Made by a program: the position numbers and the translations under genes | In this document: piece by piece, positions 44,280 to 55,393 of the stretch | How the letters are laid out: each line of letters opens with the position of its first letter | Position numbering within the stretch: position 1 is the stretch's first letter | Notes under the pieces: model-generated | Databases searched by the model: none | Seen by the model: the letters and a program-made list of their open reading frames with translations, nothing else | Told to the model about the DNA's origin: nothing | Assembly: GCA_039654915.1 (NCBI GenBank) | Contig: CM077596.1 | Location: 46,746,501 to 46,810,500 of the forward strand | Direction: 5' to 3' | Source: Aquilaria yunnanensis | Lineage: Eukaryota > Streptophyta > Magnoliopsida > Malvales > Thymelaeaceae | Length of the DNA: 64,000 nt

Positions 44280-44299
44280 AAACACTATTAAAAAAAACC

Positions 44300-44480
44300 A
44301 TTTTCCAACAACCTCACGTTGGAAAATTAGATTTCCCAATGGTTGACCATTGGAAACATGGCCCTTGGCAAATGAAGCAATGGAAAAAACTTTTCCAATG
44401 GCTGAAGGATTGGCCGTTGGAAAATGAGTCGTTGAAACATTTCCAACAGTTGAACCATTTTCCAATGGCCTAGCTGTTGG
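44300..44480. repeat. Subterminal repeats of the CACTA element, left end
   Basis: Several forward and inverted copies of a core like TTTCCAATGG(C/T)(C/T): near 44306, 44338, 44390, 44418, 44440 and 44457. In this superfamily such repeats bind the transposase. Confidence 0.7.
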
Positions 44481-44751
44481 AAACTTGTTTAGAAAAAATA
44501 AAAAATATATATATACAGAACCTAAAAATATATTTATGCAATTATGAAATTTATATTTTATATTTATCAAAAAATATAAAGTACATTATATTCAGAAAAA
44601 TTAAATTAACTGAAATTCAGTAAAGAAAACTCTGATAAAATATTTTATATACTACTAAAATTATATTTTCTATTTACTGAAATCATAGTTATATTTTATA
44701 TTATCAAAAATTATCTAATTAAATTCATTAAAAATATATATTACTAAAATT

Positions 44752-44783
<32 letters not shown>

Positions 44784-45179
44784 CTCTGAATTTAAAGAAA
44801 AAAAACACACACACACACACGCACAAATATAAACAAACCCTGATTTAAAAAAATATCATAAAAACTAGAAAATTCACAAGATTAAAAAATCATAAAAGAT
44901 TAACAAAATTACAAAATCCATAACATTCAAGAAAAGTACAAGATTCAAACAAACATAACAAAATCACAAAATCCATAAGATTCAAACAAATTACCAGATT
45001 CAACAAAAAAAGGTAACAAAAACATAAAAATCATAATATTAAAAAAATTACAAGATTTAAACAAAATAAACAGAACGAATCTACAATCAAACACCAGATA
45101 TACAATAAAAAAATCCACTACCAAATCTAGAAGATCCCACCATTAACCAACCGGATCCACAATAAAAAACTAGATCTGT

Positions 45180-45660
45180 TACCGAACAGCAAATAGGCGA
45201 GGCCTAGGAGGCGAAGGGCAAGGAGGAGACGCCAAGGACGCAAATGGCAACGAGGTGATTGGGATGGCAGAGAGGGAGGAGAGTGATTCGGATGGCGGAG
45301 ATGGAGGAGAATGATTTAAGCGGCAAAGAGTAAAGAGAAGGATTCAGAAGAATGAGGTAGTTTGAACGGCGGACAGCGACTCAAACATAGAGTTATTCAA
45401 ATGGCGGATGAGCGAAGATGAGGGAGGAGAGAAATTCAGATGATGGACAACCGGCAGATGAGCAAGGATGAGCAATTCGGACGGCGGACAACCGGTGAAT
45501 GAGCGAGGGAAGGGATGAACTGCGTCGGATGAGGATGGATGAGAGGGGAGAGGGATTCAGACAAGATGCGAGAAGAGAAAGAAAGAGACAGAGGATGAGA
45601 GAAGCGACTGTGGTGAGGTTTTGATGCATGAGAAGTATATATTAGGCTGTGGTTAGGGCT
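45180..45660. other. GC-richer core inside the CACTA element
   Basis: A tract with GGCGGAGATGGAGGAGA, GGCGGACAACCGG and GAGGATGGATGAGAGG, clearly richer in G and C than its surroundings. It has no recognisable protein. It could be captured host DNA (for example a promoter or 5' UTR), a known habit of CACTA elements, but no source was identified. Confidence 0.4.
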
Positions 45661-45739
45661 AGGTTTAGTTTCGGCTAGGTTGGCCCAATGGATATTTTTG
45701 TATGAGCTGGGTTATATATATGATGTATATATATAATAT

Positions 45740-45744
45740 ATATT

Positions 45745-45795
<51 letters not shown>
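45740..45795. repeat. (TA)n microsatellite
   Basis: Long run of TA dinucleotides inside the CACTA element; a shorter one lies at 44755-44783. Confidence 0.9.
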
Positions 45796-45800
<5 letters not shown>

Positions 45801-45999
45801 GGTATATAAATATATGATATACATATAATATAAATATCTAATTATTATGATATATTATTGTTGTTGTTTGTAACAAAATATTTTCAAAATATTACTTTAC
45901 TTTCCAAAATTGTAAAATAAATATGATAAATATCAATATCAACATGAATATATATAAATATAAATACCAATGTAATATATAAATATAAATATAAAAAAA

Positions 46000-46255
46000 T
46001 TCAATTTCCGATGGTCTAGCTTTGTTAATTTCCAATGGCCTGAAATTTTTGAAATTCCCAACGTCCTAGTTTCCAATGGCTCAATAGGTTGGAAATTTCC
46101 AACAGCTAGGCCGCTAGAAAATATTGTGTACAAATATATATTATATATTTTCCAATGGCCTGGCTGTTGCAAATTCATCTCTCATTTTCCCAACTACTCG
46201 TCATGTTAGAATTTTCCAATGGGCAGGTCGTTGGAAATTAGGATGTTAGAAAAAT
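46000..46255. repeat. Subterminal repeats of the CACTA element, right end
   Basis: Same core as the left end (CCGATGGTCTAG, TTTCCAATGGCC, GGTTGGAAATTTCC, CAACAGCTAGGCCG) in mixed orientation, giving a mirrored layout with the left end. Confidence 0.7.
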
Positions 46256-46570
46256 GCCCTTTTTTTGTAGTGAAAGTAATGAAATTGTTACCTAGAGTTA
46301 AAATAAAAACTGTGCAAACTTTCAAATTTCTTATGCTCATTGCTTCTAACTTCATTTTTTAACCTGGAGATGTGAAAATTGCCTTTGAGTTTGCATATTG
46401 TTTTAGATTTTTTGTAAGAAAAAGGTGCCTCACGTATACATGCTTTGACATTGATGATTATGTGCAAACTAAGTGCCTACATGGTGTTTATTTGACCCTT
46501 AGTGATTTAATTCCCTTTTCTTATGCATGTTTTGATTTGAGGATAAATCTTTATAAGGAAATGGGAGTCT

Positions 46571-48030
46571 TGATGTGAACCTCATTGGTATATGACCAAC
46601 AAATGTGCCCAAGATGCTACAAGCTCCATAAAAGACCTTCCAAGAAATTGAAAACCCCCACCCCTAGCTAACCTGTGGCTAGAAACAAGAAATATAGAAA
46701 GCACACAAAAAACCTAGCCTTCTTAAATGCCAAGTTAAGTTCACAAAGAACCAAAGAGAAAGAACTTCTCAAGCAATATTGAATATTATGAAATCTTTAT
46801 GTCACAACAACATAGCTGGCCAATTCATACATATTCTAGGCCTTAGAAAGGATATAGATTATCACACAATACTACTCCTAGTTGAAAAAATAGTTCTAAG
46901 CATGAAAGCAATAAAATACTTAGCTAGTTAGGAGTTGTAATGCTAAATACTTACAAACACTAGAATAAACATAATTCCTAGTATAAATAGTACTCCTTTT
47001 GTCCTAAATTCTTTGCACTATTCATTTTTCAATAATTAATCAATGACTTTTTATTTTCAACATTTTAGCATACAAATGTAAAAACTTTATACATGAATGA
47101 TAAATTAGGGCCTATAGTTTCTAAATATATATTTTTATTTTTTTCAAACAAACAATAATATAAATAAATTCAAGTCAAACTAGTTAAAAAGTCAAATGGA
47201 ACAAAAAAAGTGGGACCGGGGGAGGGGGTGGGAATTAATAATATATTCTAACTCGAACAAACAACTCTAAACCAAACTAGAACACAAAACTCACTGGAAT
47301 GTGCATACGTGCTCAAAAACATGTGCAAAATGTGTTTTAAGCGGCCAAATTGTTTCCAAACATTTCTTAAGCACTCCTACATCTTGATCCATGCAAATCC
47401 ATGTTTATGCATCTTAGAAGGCATCCCAAAATGTTCAGATTCATATAGAACTCCTTTTGGCACCATATTGGCCTCTTTTGGCTTCAATGTGCATGATGGA
47501 ACAAAAACTTAGCCATTTGACTTTGCTTCAAGTATGTTGCCCTCTCTTACTGTGAATAGATAGGAAATAACATAAGAAATGCATATTGACTTGAAATAGC
47601 ACCTTTGGGATGGATGTAGATCCTTTAAGCTTGAACTTGCACCCTTATATCTTGTAGGTGCTCTTTTAGTCTTCCATTGGTATCATGGTCTTCCCTTGAA
47701 GTAAGCTACTTTTCTCACTTATAAAGGCTAGAACTTGATGGATGAAGTCACTTGTGCTCCTTTTTCTTGAACATTGATGTGGTGCACCCTTGTGTGTCAT
47801 GAGTGTTTCTCCAAGGTGGCATGTGTATAAGATGTGCTTGGACAGCCTCTCTTGGCACCAATGTGCCAAAGTCCTTCTTAACTTCTTTAGATGTCACACC
47901 TTTAGGCACTCCAGAAATTAATGCTATTGAGCTCCAAAACATGCTTGAATGTTCCAATTTGAGCTTCTTAACTTTAACCTCCTCAAGAACTCTTAAAGTG
48001 TGCGTAAGGGTGCTCTAAAGGTATGCATCA
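46571..48030 (-). repeat. Right LTR-like copy of the head-to-head pair (reverse orientation)
   Basis: 1460 bp. Reverse complement of the left copy; the length difference is largely the inserted MITE at 46988-47232. The outer end is CA at 48030 and the inner end TG at 46571. Confidence 0.6.
46988..47232. mobile_element. Stowaway-like MITE
   Basis: Starts CTCCTTTTGTCCTAAATTC and ends GGGACCGGGGGAG, imperfect inverted repeats of the plant mariner-type consensus. TA-rich flanks fit a TA target. The left LTR copy has the uninterrupted sequence (ATTATTAATTACTATTTC near 40580), so this MITE entered after the pair formed. Confidence 0.6.
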
Positions 48031-48926
48031 ATCTACTGATTATAGGTAAAGATTGGTATGATTACTTTGTTCTATGATGTTCTGGAAATCATTCTTTTCT
48101 ATTGGTTTCTCACTATCTTAGATTTTTCCAAAGTGAAAGTTTTAAAAGGAAAAACCTTTTTATCTTCTCCTGAAATGACTATAGTAGGAGGTGGATATGG
48201 TGTAGTTACTTAGTTTTCATCCTTAGTCTTGTATGTAGACCATGTTTCCTCTAATATGTTCAAGGTGGTATCCTCATATAAGACTAGGGTATGAATAAAC
48301 CATTCCAAAAATTTTAAATTCTTTCTTATTTTCATAATTATCTGATACCAAAGGCATTTTATTGTCTTCTTTTCTTCTTCGTCATACCTATCCATTAACC
48401 ATCTTCTTTTAACTTCATCCTTGTTTGATTAAGAATCTTTATTTAAAGTTCTATAGTCCATTTTAGATGATTCTATTGTGACATTTAATTGATAATCTGA
48501 GAAATTAAGATTAGATGATCTTATTAATGCATATTTCATATGTTTTTGTTTGTTGTGCAGGTCAATGACCTTTTTTCTAGAATAAAAATGCCAATTCTAT
48601 AAAAGGGATGTAAAACATTCTCTATAAACTCTTTATCTTCTCCTACCATTTTCTCATGCTAAGATTCCAGGAAATAAGAACAAGAAGCTCTAGGAAGTCT
48701 GTAAAAGATTCTTAAAGGTGATCTTCTTGGTTCTAATTTAGAAAAATCAATTTTATTTGGAAAACCAATATTATGCAGATGTGATAGTACATTCAAAATA
48801 AAATTTTTATAATGTTATTACATTTCTATCATTTTTACTTTTTTAATGCTTAAAAAGAAAAATTCCTAAAAATTTAATAATATTATAAAAATTATATAAT
48901 CAATGGATTATTGCACCTAAATAATA
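48031..48926 (-). other. Unassigned stretch, decayed coding-like on the minus strand
   Basis: Minus frames between 48750 and 48110 read as Arg/Lys/Glu-rich and Trp-containing peptide pieces (DRYDEEEKKTIKCLW, EDKEFIENVLHPFYRIG) interrupted by stops. The composition is protein-like but I do not recognise the family. A retroelement or pararetroviral relic is possible. Confidence 0.3.
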
Positions 48927-49905
48927 TTGCTTTCCAAAATTGGTTACAGGAAAAAAAATGTAAAAATAAAAATAAGTCACCTTCATGATTTTTCCACCAA
49001 CTTTTTATACACAAATCATTGGATATTAGATACTAGGGCTACTAATCACATTACTTGCAACAAAAACTTCCTCAAACAAGTCACTTCTATTCCAACAAGC
49101 AACATCCACTTGCCTAGTGAAACCATAAAGCCAATAAAGGAACCTGGAATTGTGTCTTTAGCAAATGAACTAGAATTGCAAAATGTCTTGCATGCAATTG
49201 GTTTTAAATCCAATTTGATTTCTATTAGCCGCCTAACCAAGCAACTCAATTGTGTTGCTACCTTTTTTCTTGATTATTGCCTGATACAAGACCTTGCCTT
49301 GAGGAAAATGATTAGAGTGGGTAAGCAGCTTAATGGCTTGTATTAGTTCAATGCTGAAGGGAATGTTGCTCAAATAGTTGCCATGGGAGCAACTCTTGGC
49401 AATTTATGGCATAGAAGGCTAGGTCATCCATCACATGACCAATTGTGGGAAATCAAGTGTCTATCACATGTGGACACCAAGGAGATTTGTAAAAATTGTT
49501 CACTTTTCCCTTTACTAAAGCGGCTTGATTACCACTTACTGTGAGCCAAAATAAATCAAATGTTCCTTTTAAGCTAATTCATATGGATGTTTGGGGTCCA
49601 TATCAAGTAGCCTTAACTTCCAAAGCATACTACTTCTTAGCAATTGCAGATTATTATACCAGATCGACATGGACATATCTAATCAAACAAAAGGGAAAGG
49701 TACAACGCATGCTTGAAAATTTCTACAACCTGATCCATAATCAATTTGGAAAAAAATCAAGGAGGTTCAAAGTGACAATGCTACCGAACTCATTGAAGGT
49801 GAAATGGAAAACTTTTACAAAATAAAGGACAATATAAATCAAACTTCATATGTGGGTACTTCCCTAACAAAATGGTGTAGTGGAACGCAAGCATAGGGAT
49901 GTCTA
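48927..49905 (+). pseudogene. Ty1/copia pol fragment: protease, GAG-pre-integrase, start of integrase
   Basis: Reads WILDTRATNHITCNKNFL (protease; the usual DSGA is DTRA), LISISRLTKQLNC, then, after a stop at 49345, LWHRRLGHPSHDQLWEIK and CKNCSLFP (zinc-binding pre-integrase), FKLIHMDVWGPYQVA and IADYYTRSTWTYLIK (first catalytic acid), and finally a QNGVVERKHR-like piece at 49871-49900. RT and RNase H are missing and no LTR was found, so this is a truncated relic. It ends where the minus-strand gene at 49913 begins. Confidence 0.75.
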
Positions 49906-49912
49906 CATTTCC

Positions 49913-51721
49913 CTAAATATATATAGATATTTCCCTAAACATTTCCCAAGAAGCAAATAAGAGGGCTCGATCAGAATTTGGTGTTAAGAACATGTCATAT
50001 GTTTGTACAGTGATCTGCCCAAAGGGTATCCCAAGTAATACATGGGCATCAGTAGCATCAATCTCAATCTCCCTCTTGTTTGGAATACATAGAGTCAATG
50101 AGTTGCAGTCAAAGGTGGAAATTAAAAAGTTCATTAGCTCCTGCCTAATAGTGATCCCGGGAAGATGGAAAAGCTTTTCAAACCCAAGCTCCACTACAGC
50201 ATTTTTCTGTTCAGGGTTGTTTGAAATTATTTGCATTAGCTCATGAACTTGCAATGCAGAGCACCTGGGGGTAAGAGATGACCTACAAACAATGAAAAAA
50301 TAAAGATTTACTCCAAGAGAATGTACAAGTAGAAAAAGAGAACAAACAGTGCTTTTGAAAGCACAAACACATAAGTAACAAAAAATGAACATGTAAAAGA
50401 ATGACCAAACATTGCCTTCTCAAAGAACAAAGATGCCTATCTAAAAGAACAAACATAGCCTTCTGAAAGAACAAGTGCCAGAACGCAAAAGAACAAGAAG
50501 GGGCGCAAGTGTAATCACCAAAACACAAAAAATAATTAACGTTCCTCAAATAACAGAAAACAAACAAATCACAAAGAAAAACAAACATACCCATGTAAAA
50601 GTGCAAACATGAATGGACAAAAGTACAAACAGTACTTTCTAAAAGAACAAACACATGAGTACCAAAGAACCAACAATGCCTTCTAAAGGAACAAACAGGC
50701 ACTATTAAAAGAACAAACAGGCTCTTTTAAAAAACATGAGATCTAAGACAGTAAAATTGTGCCTGCTTTCTAAAAGAACAAACACATGAGTACCAAAGAA
50801 ATAACAATGATTCCTAAAGGAACAAACAGGCACTTCTAAAAGAACAAAGCGGACCTATTAAAAGAACAAACACATGAGTAATAAAGAACAAACAACGCCT
50901 CCTAAAGGAACAAACAGGCACTTCTAAAAGAACATGAGATCTGAGACAGACAAACAGTGCCTGCTTTCTAAAAGAACAAACACATGAGTACCAAAGAACC
51001 AACAATGCCTCTTAAAGGAACAAACAGGCATTTCTAAAAGAACAAACACAAAAGAACAAACACGAGATCCAAGACAGACAAAAAGTGCCTCCTCAAAAGA
51101 ACAAACACACTCACATTTGAAGAACATAGAGGAACATATGGATACCGTTAAAAGTACAAAAACGATATATACCTTTCCTGTTTGATTTCTTCTGGCTTCT
51201 TTCCAGTTCTTTTACTTCTCATAGATGCTTCTAGTTCGTGTTTGGCAACCGGTTTGATTTTCTTTCGTTTTTCTTCTTTTCCTTGTTCAGGAGATTCCCT
51301 CTTGTTTCTCTCTCTTACTATTGACTTTCTGCAGCGATTAAATACGTTTATGGTGCGAAAGAACGACCAATAATGGAAGATGCAACATGTTAGATGGACA
51401 GGTGTGGAAAATGATAAGCACTTACAATTGCTCACTAAGCGTTTCTTCATCCCGTGATCTCTTCATCGTTGTAATTCTCCGATTTACACCGGAAATCAGT
51501 TTATCGTCGGCTAGGTAGGTTTTTCGCGACGGAGGCTTAGGGGCTAGGGCAGAGATTCTGTTTGGCGTTTCAACGGAAAACGGTTGAATGCAAGGAAGCA
51601 ACAGTGAGTTGGCGATGAAACAGTAGCTTCTCGCAGAAGTTGAATTGTTTCGGTTTTCGCGCTGCAGATATTTATTGGATGGCATAAGATGTAATTTCAA
51701 GATTTTTGGACGCGATGGCAC
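49913..51721 (-). CDS. Three-exon gene with a plant-specific domain of the Ulp1-associated type
   Basis: Minus strand. Exon 1 51721-51426 ends at a GTAAGT donor; exon 2 51328-51173 follows CTGCAG and ends at GTATAT; exon 3 50282-49913 follows TTTGTAG. The three join in frame to 273 codons. Exon 2 is a highly basic, Lys/Glu-rich part (KEEKRKKIKPVAKHELEA, likely a nuclear signal). Exon 3 has PRCSALQVHELMQII, LGFEKLFHLPGI, LMNFLISTFDCNSLTL, and IDATDAHVLLGIPFG. This resembles the plant domain found N-terminal to Ulp1-like proteases and in transposon-linked genes (RCS...VLGLP...G). The C-terminal protease is missing and the gene ends at the copia relic. A TATAAAA lies just upstream (51739-51733), which would favour ATG 51685 (MPSNKYLQ) over 51721. 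Confidence 0.55.
50320..51130. repeat. Minisatellite in the second intron, AAAGAACAAACA core
   Basis: Imperfect tandem units, about 85-180 bp, built on AAAAGAACAAACA, ACATGAGTACCAAAGAAC, CCTAAAGGAACAAACAGGCA and CATGAGATCTGAGACAG. The sequence fills most of the 890-bp intron, lies between in-frame splice sites, and is the source of spurious Cys/Phe/Leu-rich frames on the minus strand. Confidence 0.75.
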
Positions 51722-52504
51722 GCTCGTAATTTTATAGAAATAGTAGCGCGTCTGCCGAATGTTAGTTTTTAATAGGCAGGGGTTAAAGTGACAGTAATTA
51801 TATAGTAGAAGGAAGGCTTATGGCATAAGCCAGGTTTACGCAATCAGTACTCATAATTTATTTAGCTAATAATTATTTGAATAATTTATTAAAAAACATT
51901 AGTATATGAGTTTTTTTTGCAGCCCAAGATTAAAAAAAATAAAAATTCATAAAACATACTTGCATTTTGAAAAAAAAATATTTACAGAATGATTGTCGGG
52001 CTTTCTAAAATGTACAGTTTCAAATTATATGTAAGTTGAAAAAATAATTATTATCTATAACAATAATAACTAATAATCACTTATCAATAATCTCCCACAA
52101 ATGCAACTTCAAAATTTGCTAAAGACGGATAGAAAATACGCTGCAACAAAATAATTTACTGATTTTATAAATCAATATATAATTAAATGAAAACAAAAAC
52201 TAGTCCGACTCATGAATCCGTCAAAGTTTACGTGAAAAAATTTTAGTACATATAATATTACTTAAATATATTTTTGTAAAGCGAACTTTCAATGATAAAA
52301 CCTTTTACAGTTTACTAAATTAGTACTCAAACTTCTCGACCTAGAAATAATTACTAAAACATTAAAATTCTCATTTTCATTAGTCCTAAAACTTCCTTTG
52401 TGATGAGAGCACTGATAGTGATATGGCACGATAACACTGTCTTCTCCCCATTTAACTGTCTTCCAAACCACCATTTTGCGGGTAAACTCCACTAGTCCCT
52501 TACT
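51722..52504. other. Intergenic AT-rich stretch upstream of the three-exon gene
   Basis: No gene seen. The minus-strand TATAAAA at 51733-51739 is the only promoter-like element. 52260-52500 has a block unlike its surroundings (AGTACTCAAACTTCTCG... TTGCGGGTAAACTCC) that may be a MITE remnant. Confidence 0.4.
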
Positions 52505-52990
52505 TTTGTTTTAGGTTAATTACAATTTGTCCCCTGAGATTAAGATAAAATTACACTTTACTCCCATATTTAAAAAATAGACACTTTACCCCTACATTTT
52601 TAATATAATCCAACATTAAATTTTAAAAATTTTAATTTACATGATACGATTGTTATCTTCAAGTAATTTTAATTTATATAGTATTTTTTTTACAAATAAT
52701 TGGCACTTAAAAAATATTATTTTAGAAACTGAAAAAAATACAGAAAGAAAAAATTGATAATTCAATATATTCATTAACTATAAGAAAAATATCATATAAA
52801 TTGAAATTACTAGAATATTATTGCTGTAATGTCTAAACTAAGATTTCAAAAGTTGTTGTTGGACTATATTAAAAAAATAAAAATAAAATATATATTTCTA
52901 AAATAGAATGAGAAAAAAATATAATTCCACATAAACCTTAAGGAAAAAATATAATAACGCTTTGTTTTACCCCTATAAAATCCTTTACCC
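52505..52990. mobile_element. MITE-like element, copy A
   Basis: Begins GGTTAATTACAATTTGTCCC and contains a T/A-rich core (AAAGAAAAAATTGATAATTC) that also occurs in the same orientation near 55190. Superfamily not determined. Confidence 0.35.
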
Positions 52991-54179
52991 CTCGTGTCAT
53001 GTCCAAGTCATAATCCTTTCGTCACTTTTAAGGTTAAGTCAAACAAAGATGCAGCACTAGCAGACAACCAATCTAAGCAGAAAAATGACAAACAAGACCT
53101 TAGTTATTTTTACTCTGGGAAAGAGGCAAATTTGCCACCATTTTTCTTTTGTTGTAAATTTATCACTAACATTATGTCTTGGGAGCGGACTGATATAGGA
53201 AAAAATTTTCATTTTTAATCCCATTATTATTTACCTAAACCTACAGACCTCCCTAGATTTTAAATCTCTCACTCTTGCCCATTTTATCCACATCCAACTT
53301 ATGATTAAGTCTTAGAGTGGTGAATCCAAGAATTTTACAAAGCTGGTGATTGCATATATAAATAATAAATAATAATATCACATAACAAATTTATGAATTC
53401 ACGCATATAAAAATGATGAAAAATATAATTTTTAGAAGAAAATATGAAAAATGTACTCATATTTTGCATCTATTTTTCTATTATTAGTTAAATAGCTTCA
53501 ACTAGAGTTATAAAGTTATATATGAATTATGGAAATAAATGGTGTGATATGTATTCTCTATAGGATTTAAAAGACATAGTCATCATTTATCCCTTAAACT
53601 TATACATTCTTCCCTATTGACCAATTGACTTTATCTTGTACCAACCATCTCCTTAATTTCCATATATTTAAAGAGAAAAAAGAGTGGTGAAAAATGTTAA
53701 ATGTCTAGGTGTGAAAACATATGAAAATACTAAGGGAAAAATAATTTTGGATTAATAATAATGTATTACTAGTGTTTGTCAAACTGTATGATTAATGAAA
53801 CCCTATAATTAGAAATTCTGAAAATACCTTTGAAAGAGCTTTTGTAAAAGATACGTGTTTGTTATCAAATTTATATTTTTTAAGATTGGTAAATCACAAA
53901 ATTCTTGAAATTTTAATTACTTTTAAAAAAAATGCTACTCAAATGATTATCATACCTATATAGTATTGGATTTTGAATGAAAATGTTCCCAGGGAAAAAA
54001 AAATAGTGAAAGTAAAAATAACGCACAATAATTGAATGTTTAAACATTGTGTCGTGTACTAATATCAAAATCAGGTTTGCTTCAAGAGTATTTACTTTGT
54101 TTCTTGCGTATTATTAAAAGTTCAAACCTTGAGTCTTTGTTAATTTGCATAACTTGGAAAAGTTTTGAAATTTGATGGT
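52991..54179. other. Intergenic AT-rich stretch
   Basis: Nothing supported. A 74-residue frame at 52994-53218 has no recognised domain. Confidence 0.4.
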
Positions 54180-54420
54180 ATTTTTAGTACTGAATTTTTT
54201 CTCCATTTCTTTCGTTGTTATGAAATATCTTAAATATTTAATTTTTTTGTATCCTTTGATTTCTCATAAGAAAAGAAAATTTTAAGAAATTATACAAAAT
54301 TTTAGGTAAACAAATTTTCGTACTTGATTAGGAGTGTGTAAAAATAACTAATCTTGCTCTTGTAGTTAAAGGCTTATGATTGTTATCAAAAGATCTAAAG
54401 TTCAGATCAAGACTTCTGTT
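54180..54420. repeat. Dispersed repeat, copy 1 of 2
   Basis: Shares about 240 bp with 56345-56585: CTCCATTTCTTTC, GTTATGAAATATCTTAAAT, GATTAGGAGTGTGTAAAAA, CTTATGATTGTTATCAAAAG, ATCTAAAG. About 80 percent alike. The A-box/B-box-like ends suggest a SINE, but this is not established. Confidence 0.55.
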
Positions 54421-54589
54421 GTTTTCACACAAAAAAAAAAATTAATAATGTGTAAAATTTTTTATCTAACTTTTGTAACGCATTTTTGTTAAGACTTGTG
54501 ATTGTTATGAAAACATCTTTAAACCAGTACTGGCACAATCCTTCCTGTCTTTGGTCTATAAATCTAATAATGTAATTGACAAGTGGAAC

Positions 54590-54720
54590 GTTCGAAGCAC
54601 ATAGCCCAAGCAACAATGTCTTCAGGCAATCATGCCCTGCACCAGGGTTCGATCCTCACCAAGATGCATTGTGCACCCATCTATTAATATACGGCTTGAC
54701 ATTCTTCAAGCTTAAAAAAG
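54590..54720 (+). mobile_element. Possible tRNA-derived SINE fragment
   Basis: GGGTTCGATCC (a B-box match) at about 54644, about 40 bp after TAGCCCAAGCAAC (A-box-like at 54602), then AGATGCATTGTGCACCC and a tail rich in A. No adjacent copy was found in the window to confirm the family. Confidence 0.35.
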
Positions 54721-54953
54721 TAGACAGATTTGCCCCATTTTGATAATTTTCTAATTCCCTAATATATTTGTATAAAATTCTAAATATAAAAAATTTAAAA
54801 GTAAAAAAAAATTGGAACGATGCGGACCAATATGAAAATGAACTTGAACTTAGCGGTCAGTGTTTGTTGATTTCGTTTGGTGTTTCTAAGGGCGCTGACT
54901 AAAAAGAAACGCCTTTTTTTAAAAACAGCACAACTGAAGAATATATTAGGGAA

Positions 54954-55393
54954 AATTACAAAATTCCCCCTATAGTTTATTCTGACCTACACTTTGTTCA
55001 CTCCATTTTCAAGAACCTACACTTTACTCTTTATTTGTTTTACAATGTCCGATAATAATATCTAAAAACCTAATTTAAACTACTTGATAATAATGTTCCA
55101 GTAATTTTAAGATTTTTTATTTTTTTTTCACAGCCATCAAATATTTAAAAAATATTGATATACATTTATAGAGAAAAAAATATATTTATCAAAAGAAAAA
55201 ATTGATAATTTAAAATATTTATTGATTATTAAAAAAATATTAAAGATATTTTAATTATTAAAAGATGATTATTATAAAATTTAAATATAATTTTAGAAAT
55301 TTTTATCAAATAATATAAAAAATAGAAGGGATAAAATATAAATTTTTAAAAATAAAAAGAATAAACTGTAGATTAAAATATATATCCAGGGAG
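54954..55393. mobile_element. MITE-like element, copy B
   Basis: Left end GGGAAAATTACAAAATTCCC; the far end in reverse complement has TAGTTTCATGCTCCC and CTACAGTTTATTC, an imperfect inverted repeat of CTATAGTTTATTC. The core resembles copy A at 52505-52990 (same A-rich blocks in the same order), so both belong to one family. Confidence 0.35.

Larger units (their letters stand above)
44283..46272. mobile_element. Non-autonomous CACTA (CMC/EnSpm) transposon
   Basis: 1990 bp. Starts CACTATTAAAAAAAACCATT and ends AATGCCCTTTTTTTGTAGTG, the inverse of CACTACAAAAAAAGGGC. Flanked by a 3-bp target duplication AAA (44280-44282 and 46273-46275). Both ends carry dense subterminal copies of TTTCCAATGGCC and its inverse, as in this superfamily. 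No transposase is present. It sits inside the decayed gypsy sequence. Confidence 0.8.
39748..48030. mobile_element. Decayed gypsy element flanked by LTR copies in opposite orientation
   Basis: 39748-41013 and 46571-48030 are about 80 percent alike in inverted orientation over their whole length. Each unit runs TGA(C/T)GCAT... to ...ATCA. The left copy is followed by a decayed initiator-Met PBS and gypsy protease relics, so the repeats look like LTRs rather than DNA-transposon ends. Five bases flank each side: ACCTA before 39748 and ATCTA after 48030, a near-match that would fit a decayed target duplication. Confidence 0.55.

Noticed and set aside
45393..45629. 78-residue minus frame in the CACTA element
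   Set aside because: No domain; biased composition of the GC-rich core explains it.
50283..51127. Cys/Phe/Leu-rich minus-strand proteins
   Set aside because: Low-complexity translation of the intron minisatellite.
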